Shown piece after piece: positions 63,901 through 64,000 of a stretch of 64,000 nucleotides of DNA. This DNA comes from Mimachlamys varia (Eukaryota > Mollusca > Bivalvia > Pectinida > Pectinidae): positions 3,530,001 through 3,594,000 of the forward strand of contig OX392527.1 in NCBI GenBank assembly GCA_947623455.1. The letters run 5' to 3'. Each line of letters begins with the position of its first letter. Within the stretch, counting starts at the first letter, position 1. The notes under the pieces were generated by a model. That model did no database searches. It was given only the letters and a program-made list of their open reading frames with translations, and was not told the origin of the DNA. The translations under genes and the position numbers were made by a program.

Positions 63901-64000
63901 TTCTAAGTGGTGTCCTATTTTTCTTGTTTTTCTTCTGTTTTTTCTGCTTCCTTTGCTTTTTATGTTTTTTAGATTTTCTACCACTTATTTTTTCCAATCT
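21835..64000 (-). CDS. BMP1: BMP1/tolloid-like procollagen C-proteinase, 17 exons (5' end outside window)
   Basis: Minus-strand exons: <64000-63888, 54372-54158, 50770-50650, 45771-45593, 44865-44638, 33821-33612, 29927-29814, 29436-29291, 26298-26103, 25217-25095, 24831-24671, 24490-24307, 24137-24012, 23691-23350, 23086-22909, 22410-22338, 21990-21835. Every exon has AG/GT borders and all phases agree, giving 954 residues to the TAG at 21837-21835. Order: Lys/Arg-rich prodomain, furin site RSKR, astacin domain with [13 protein letters not shown] and SIMHYA, CUB1, CUB2, EGF1, CUB3, EGF2, CUB4, CUB5, as in vertebrate BMP1/TLL and fly tolloid. The family is secreted, cuts chordin and procollagens, and patterns BMP signalling and matrix. 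The mature part (about 870 residues) has the usual length. Missing: signal peptide and start. BMP1 versus TLL naming is not resolvable in an invertebrate. Confidence 0.95.
22338..22410 (-). CDS. BMP1: Tolloid exon: CUB5, middle part
   Basis: 73 nt encoding [20 protein letters not shown] and CGSK. Phases fit both neighbours. Donor GTTGGT is non-consensus at +3, so this splice is less certain than the others. Confidence 0.88.
22909..23086 (-). CDS. BMP1: Tolloid exon: CUB5, first part
   Basis: Encodes [37 protein letters not shown] and [13 protein letters not shown], matching the BMP1 CUB5 pattern (LYSHAQFGDxNYPxxxxCEWVI). Donor GTGAGT. Confidence 0.95.
23350..23691 (-). CDS. BMP1: Tolloid exon: complete CUB4
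   Basis: A single 342-nt exon holds the whole domain, unlike the split CUB1, 2, 3 and 5. It encodes [49 protein letters not shown] and [16 protein letters not shown]. Donor GTAAGT. Confidence 0.96.
24012..24137 (-). CDS. BMP1: Tolloid exon: EGF2 (calcium-binding type)
   Basis: Encodes [40 protein letters not shown]. It has a DxDEC calcium-binding start, six Cys, and HDNKHDCKE-like wording as in BMP1 EGF2. Confidence 0.96.
24307..24490 (-). CDS. BMP1: Tolloid exon: CUB3, second part
   Basis: Encodes [51 protein letters not shown]. Donor GTAATA is weaker than at the other exons. Confidence 0.95.
24671..24831 (-). CDS. BMP1: Tolloid exon: CUB3, first part
   Basis: Encodes [40 protein letters not shown] and HFDMEGNN, close to the BMP1 CUB3 wording (PPNKxCxWxxVAPxQYRI). 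Donor GTGAGC. Confidence 0.95.
25095..25217 (-). CDS. BMP1: Tolloid exon: EGF1 (calcium-binding type)
   Basis: Encodes [39 protein letters not shown]. It has six Cys in EGF order with a DEC start and the CxNTxGxFxC consensus for Asn/Asp hydroxylation. Confidence 0.95.
25258..25420. repeat. 40-bp tandem repeat, four copies
   Basis: The unit begins 'aatctgtaaaacaacgtacc' and ends 'acgcatgtgtctctcgtcac'; copies are nearly identical. It lies 40 bp from the EGF1 exon in the intron. No exon similarity. Confidence 0.9.
25560..26135 (-). repeat. 57-bp minisatellite built from an exon end plus its 5' splice site
   Basis: About ten copies. On the minus strand each unit holds 36 nt identical or close to the CUB2 exon end (encoding [11 protein letters not shown]), then the donor GTAGGT, then about 15 nt of intron. 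The copy joined to the full exon is 26097-26138. Outer copies are more diverged (25597-25750), inner copies nearly identical. Confidence 0.92.
26103..26298 (-). CDS. BMP1: Tolloid exon: CUB2, second part
   Basis: Encodes [54 protein letters not shown], with donor GTAGGT (26097-26102). The final 36 nt plus the donor are repeated about ten times in the following intron. Confidence 0.95.
26340..27400. other. Intron, mostly unrecognised; possible decayed tRNA-derived SINE
   Basis: No exon or array was found. At 27053-27105 'ggatcgctcagttggtac' and 'gggggttcatatct' resemble the A and B boxes of a tRNA-derived SINE, at shortened spacing. Weak. Confidence 0.3.
27400..28070. repeat. 31-bp minisatellite, about 20 copies
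   Basis: The unit reads 'cactaatctgttggtctaac' then 'tatcccgccac'. The centre (27600-27900) is regular and both ends are diverged. Confidence 0.9.
28930..29165 (-). mobile_element. Penelope-like element tail fragment
   Basis: Contains 'gagaataccgaagcgtcaac' (28943), the 'aatcgattaaaccagg' motif, 'agaccaggtgttccggaaga' (29058) and 'cgacgacacccgccatgtaa' (29098). It is in the same orientation as the 3.8-kb copy and lies in an intron. Confidence 0.7.
29291..29436 (-). CDS. BMP1: Tolloid exon: CUB2, first part
   Basis: Encodes [33 protein letters not shown] and ALKFQSFE, with the canonical SPNYP of CUB domains. Donor GTAAGT. Confidence 0.96.
29814..29927 (-). CDS. BMP1: Tolloid exon: CUB1, second part
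   Basis: Encodes [39 protein letters not shown]. This is the typical CUB C-half, with FCG-type Cys, a hydrophobic strand and a GF ending. The next exon begins AICGG, joining CUB1 to CUB2 as in BMP1. Confidence 0.95.
30500..31165. repeat. Compound tandem repeat, about 60-bp half units
   Basis: Repeats of 'gatatttatatcgctgtttg' plus 'gactctataacactcaatac' alternate with a 'gtataccgtttggtactac' variant, giving a higher-order period of about 120 bp. Confidence 0.85.
31788..32154. repeat. Long perfect inverted repeat (111-bp arms)
   Basis: Arms 31788-31898 and 32044-32154 are reverse complements by eye over the full 111 nt. The 145-nt centre contains a PLE-tail piece ('atgtttactttgatatgaca'), which appears again just outside the right arm (32177 onward) and continues there into the PLE tail. 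No transposase. Confidence 0.85.
32177..32310 (+). mobile_element. Penelope-like element tail fragment (opposite orientation)
   Basis: Reverse complement of the common tail: 'tttacatggcgggagtcgtc', 'gatgaagcagatcacgctta', 'ggacacctggtctta' and 'cttcggtattctc'. Confidence 0.7.
32311..33600. other. Intron without recognised features
   Basis: No exon, array or transposon ORF was recognised. Confidence 0.3.
33612..33821 (-). CDS. BMP1: Tolloid exon: CUB1, first part
   Basis: Encodes [25 protein letters not shown] and [20 protein letters not shown]. It has the CUB hallmarks: CG start, CxWxI, and the acidic calcium-site residues of DYLEIRDG. Confidence 0.95.
34138..34552. repeat. 24-bp minisatellite, about 17 copies
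   Basis: The unit reads 'aacatacttgttcaagttta' then 'acct' (or acgt). Because 24 is a multiple of three, both strands show long open frames, which are artefacts. Confidence 0.93.
34885..36760. repeat. 34-35-bp minisatellite split by an inserted element
   Basis: The unit is like 'taatataactacatttgta' plus 'ttggtaacatagcaacga'. It covers about 34885-35246 and 36323-36760. The centre (35247-36322) is a different element. Confidence 0.9.
35247..36322. mobile_element. Non-autonomous element with short inverted ends and internal tandem repeats
   Basis: It interrupts the minisatellite. TAATA flanks both sides (35242-35246 and 36323-36327) as a possible target duplication. GTCCCCCACCGG near the left end (35269-35280) and CCGGTGGGGGGAC at the right end are inverted matches. 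The centre has six to seven copies of a 100-150 bp unit ('aatagtgtaggagatagagc', 'taggtcagaggtcaaaatat', 'cacagtgaccc'). A GGAC run (36263-36279) and 'cccccggattccggtggggg' close the element. No ORF; mobilisation in trans is inferred. Confidence 0.75.
36761..38195. other. Intron, no recognised feature
   Basis: A 100-codon open frame at 37506-37808 (+) has two hydrophobic segments but no family resemblance and no splice context; I do not call it. A pyrimidine-rich stretch lies at 37385-37490. Confidence 0.3.
38200..38760. repeat. About 38-bp minisatellite plus 318-bp segmental duplication
   Basis: The unit is like 'aggacgcacaaaatgacggg' plus 'gataccaccacacaatat'. The block 38392-38585, including non-repeat flank, recurs at about 38709-38905, so a larger segment was duplicated after the array formed. 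The following 38910-39250 holds degenerate 'atcaaac' repeats. Confidence 0.85.
39820..41640. repeat. 61-bp minisatellite, about 30 copies, with higher-order structure
   Basis: The unit reads 'cggaggcagtaataatgaat', 'ggctgctagttaacacatgt', 'taacgcgctgtaggatgggt', a. Variants (aata/atac; acacatg/atacacg/acacacg; gatggg/gatagg/gtatgg) recur in blocks of five units (305 bp), three blocks in succession from the left. Each unit carries GTTAAC-ACAT-GTTAAC, a 6-bp-arm inverted repeat. Confidence 0.95.
41775..43055. repeat. 37-bp minisatellite, about 34 copies
   Basis: The unit reads 'cataacccatacagtactca' then 'acataatcaggacatgt'. Variant strings (aaagtactc, attccat, ccacataat) recur in the same order about 600 bp apart, so a large block was duplicated. 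Confidence 0.95.
43575..44686 (-). repeat. 73-bp minisatellite built from an astacin exon end plus its 5' splice site
   Basis: Fifteen units begin with ctaag at 43581, 43654, 43727, 43806, then every 73 bp to 44609. On the minus strand each holds the last 49 nt of the astacin exon ([15 protein letters not shown]), the donor GTAAGT, and about 18 nt of intron. The copy at 44632-44686 is the real exon end. Most copies are nearly identical; one has a 6-bp insertion beside the donor. Confidence 0.95.
44638..44865 (-). CDS. BMP1: Tolloid exon: end of astacin domain
   Basis: Encodes [24 protein letters not shown] (Met-turn, with the zinc-liganding Tyr), [27 protein letters not shown]. It ends at donor GTAAGT (44632-44637). 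Its last 49 nt plus the donor seed the 73-bp array on its intron side. Confidence 0.97.
44940..45592. other. Intron between astacin exons, no feature recognised
   Basis: Bounded by exons at 44865 and 45593. No repeat period or transposon ORF was recognised. Confidence 0.35.
45593..45771 (-). CDS. BMP1: Tolloid exon: catalytic zinc site
   Basis: Encodes [24 protein letters not shown] and [19 protein letters not shown]. The three His and the catalytic Glu of HExxHxxGxxH are all present, so an active protease is expected. Donor GTGAGT. Confidence 0.97.
45780..46790. other. Intron, no feature recognised
   Basis: AT-rich. A strong-looking minus-strand donor (CAG|GTAAGA near 46555) has no supporting exon, since neighbouring tolloid exons already join in frame. 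Confidence 0.35.
46795..47060. repeat. 95-bp tandem repeat, about 2.7 copies
   Basis: Repeats 'tgtgcctataatgtatctat', 'agagatctatacttttactt', 'ggacattatagtaccacact' at 46861 and 46956. Confidence 0.85.
47330..48360 (-). pseudogene. Penelope-like element, minus-strand copy with RT C-terminal domain
   Basis: Common tail at 47345-47530. Minus-strand coding at 47569-47799 includes [31 protein letters not shown] and NMKVDIF. Farther on, the strand encodes a degraded [17 protein letters not shown] block (about 48270-48345). Many stops. Confidence 0.7.
48375..48560 (+). pseudogene. Penelope-like RT piece, head-to-head with the previous copy
   Basis: The plus strand encodes [34 protein letters not shown]. 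It is the same RT region as 48270-48345 on the other strand, so the two pieces form an imperfect inverted pair with a short centre. Confidence 0.65.
48625..48962. repeat. 56-bp tandem repeat, six copies, with palindromic cores
   Basis: The unit includes GTGGTCAA-GT-TTGACCAC (perfect 8-bp arms) and ACCTG-TAAAC-CAGGT (5-bp arms). Copies are nearly identical. Confidence 0.93.
48963..49980. other. Intron, no recognised feature
   Basis: Small plus-strand ORFs at 48993-49244 and 49302-49655 lack any recognisable motif or splice context. Confidence 0.3.
49985..50697 (-). repeat. 54-bp minisatellite built from an astacin exon end plus its 5' splice site
   Basis: Thirteen donor copies (acctac on the plus strand) from about 49998 to 50644. 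On the minus strand each unit holds about the last 46 nt of the exon ([14 protein letters not shown]) followed by GTAGGT and one or two intron bases. The copy at 50644-50697 is the real exon end. Variation is mostly single substitutions and 1-bp length changes. Confidence 0.95.
50650..50770 (-). CDS. BMP1: Tolloid exon: astacin domain, N-terminal part
   Basis: Encodes [18 protein letters not shown], then [19 protein letters not shown], and splices at GTAGGT (50644-50649). Human BMP1 has the same block order. The last about 46 nt of this exon plus the donor are the unit of the adjacent 54-bp minisatellite. Confidence 0.95.
50771..51388. other. Intron, no recognised feature
   Basis: AT-rich; nothing assignable. 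Confidence 0.3.
51410..54000. repeat. 18-bp minisatellite, about 2.6 kb
   Basis: The unit is 'ctctctgtagtccttgtc' with many variants (tatgtag, attgtc, ttgccc, atctctg), about 140 copies. It is strongly strand-asymmetric (C+T rich on plus). The period of 18 keeps long frames open on both strands; these are not proteins. It lies in the intron next to the furin-site exon. Confidence 0.95.
54158..54372 (-). CDS. BMP1: Tolloid exon: prodomain end, furin site, start of astacin domain
   Basis: Acceptor tttgcAG and donor GTGAGT. The first part is Lys/Arg-rich, followed by RSKR and [19 protein letters not shown], the conserved start of the mature protease. It ends in NFSG. Activation would need cleavage after RSKR by a furin-type convertase. 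Confidence 0.95.
54430..54885. other. Intron, no recognised feature
   Basis: Nothing assignable. Confidence 0.3.
54890..55450 (+). pseudogene. Penelope-like element, RT N-terminal part
   Basis: The plus strand shows [20 protein letters not shown], then degraded blocks including [11 protein letters not shown] (about 55255) and a [19 protein letters not shown] stretch, parallel to 6620-7260. Frames are broken. The flank 55450-55980 holds divergent 'tgaccttgacctttgatca' repeats. Confidence 0.6.
55985..56265 (-). mobile_element. Penelope-like element tail, minus strand
   Basis: 'aagataccgaagtgtcaata' then 'attctcaatcacaacaagta' and 'aaacgtccaccttcatatca', as in the other tails, but with the middle of the tail deleted. 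Confidence 0.65.
56480..57445 (-). pseudogene. Penelope-like element, best preserved RT C-terminus
   Basis: Read on the minus strand: 57190-57100 encodes [15 protein letters not shown]; 57020-56760 encodes [54 protein letters not shown] and [13 protein letters not shown]; then the tail with [11 protein letters not shown] (about 56690). This is the connection and C-terminal region downstream of the RT in Penelope-type elements. Frame breaks occur near 57030-57095. Confidence 0.75.
57640..58140 (-). pseudogene. Penelope-like element, second minus-strand C-terminal copy
   Basis: Tail from about 57655, then minus-strand coding 58096-57887 with [40 protein letters not shown]. It follows the previous copy in direct orientation. 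Confidence 0.72.
58290..58916 (+). pseudogene. Penelope-like element, RT catalytic part, plus strand
   Basis: The plus strand encodes [16 protein letters not shown] (about 58490), then [20 protein letters not shown] (about 58690), then [20 protein letters not shown] (about 58760). Stops and deletions interrupt it. It ends near FRDRCRL and joins a tail in the opposite orientation. Confidence 0.72.
58917..59100 (-). mobile_element. Penelope-like element tail, minus strand
   Basis: Starts 'aagcgtcaacaacccataat', includes 'agatcaggtgttccggaaga' (59027) and 'cgacgacaccagtcatgtaa' (59064). Confidence 0.7.
59105..59485 (+). mobile_element. Penelope-like element C-terminus and tail, plus strand
   Basis: [15 protein letters not shown] coding (about 59120) is followed by the complete tail in plus orientation ('gatgtaatcgatgaagaaaa', 'cggaacatctggtattattc', 'gattatggttttgttgacac'). 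Confidence 0.68.
59560..60725. repeat. 39-bp minisatellite, about 30 copies
   Basis: The unit reads 'gtgtctcggtacctctaagt' then 'cctacctatctcagtgatg'. Variants are few. The 39-bp period leaves a 401-codon frame open with a 13-residue repeat ([13 protein letters not shown]). It has no promoter, splice sites or non-repeat coding, so I treat it as non-coding. Confidence 0.93.
60780..61665. other. Intron, no recognised feature
   Basis: Nothing assignable; short ORFs look random. Confidence 0.3.
61670..63590. repeat. 23-bp minisatellite, about 80 copies
   Basis: The unit 'aaaacaaatacctgctcatc' plus 'aat' or 'gat' alternates between ATCAAT and ATCGAT forms. The string ccctgctcatcaataaatta recurs at 62397, 62569 and 63248, showing block duplication. 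Confidence 0.95.
63591..63887. other. Short intron stretch beside the prodomain exon
   Basis: Array remnants fade out by about 63720. A 'ggttttaagtcctattgcaa' motif near 63750 resembles the dispersed repeat noted at 3.5 kb. Confidence 0.3.
63888..64000 (-). CDS. BMP1: Tolloid prodomain exon (partial at window edge)
   Basis: Open on the minus strand for 37 codons to a GTGAGT donor (63882-63887). Phase (two bases over) matches the next exon at 54372. It is extremely basic, with repeated KKQ/KKN runs, then [10 protein letters not shown]. No other gene explains it. Coding assignment rests on phase and composition, as prodomains are poorly conserved. Confidence 0.65.

Overview
The window is animal genomic DNA: AT-rich, intron-rich and loaded with minisatellites and transposon debris. 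The protein sequences, the Penelope-like repeats and short dispersed motifs suggest a lophotrochozoan, most likely a bivalve mollusc. That placement is inference; the species cannot be read from the sequence alone.

Layout. (1) 189-1557, plus strand: the last four exons of a TM9SF3-like nonaspanin gene, then its 3'UTR. (2) 3.5-7.3 kb: decayed transposons, namely Penelope-like element (PLE) pieces in both orientations, a Tc1/mariner transposase tail and a tandem repeat. (3) 7339-17804: a complete, apparently very young Ty3/Gypsy LTR retrotransposon of 10,466 bp. It has 1652-bp LTRs with no difference seen by eye, a TACC target duplication, gag, pol, and a third GC-rich ORF encoding two C2H2 zinc fingers. 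It lies inside an older, already deleted PLE copy whose halves flank it. (4) 18.3-21.8 kb: non-coding DNA with a 30-bp minisatellite. (5) 21835 to beyond 64000, minus strand: a BMP1/tolloid metalloprotease gene. Seventeen exons can be joined with every splice phase consistent. They give 954 residues in the order prodomain, astacin, CUB1, CUB2, EGF1, CUB3, EGF2, CUB4, CUB5. Only the 5' end (signal peptide and start codon) lies outside the window.

The tolloid introns hold about sixteen tandem arrays with units of 18 to about 150 bp, a foldback-type element inserted in one of those arrays, a 111-bp-arm inverted repeat, and a 4.6-kb cluster of PLE pieces in alternating orientation.

Most unusual observations. 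(a) Three tolloid minisatellites are tandem copies of an exon's own 3' end plus its 5' splice site (units of 57, 73 and 54 bp), which places arrays of donor-site copies at the start of three introns. (b) The LTR carries ten hairpins with AAAA-type loops and compensatory stem changes, in the region predicted to be R. (c) gag ends in a GGGAAAA slippery heptamer directly against its UAG, with a possible pseudoknot behind it, and pol is in exactly the -1 frame. (d) The zinc-finger ORF3 sits behind a strong splice acceptor, and the LTR leader has a matching donor, so an env-like spliced message is likely. All calls are from reading the sequence; no database search was run.
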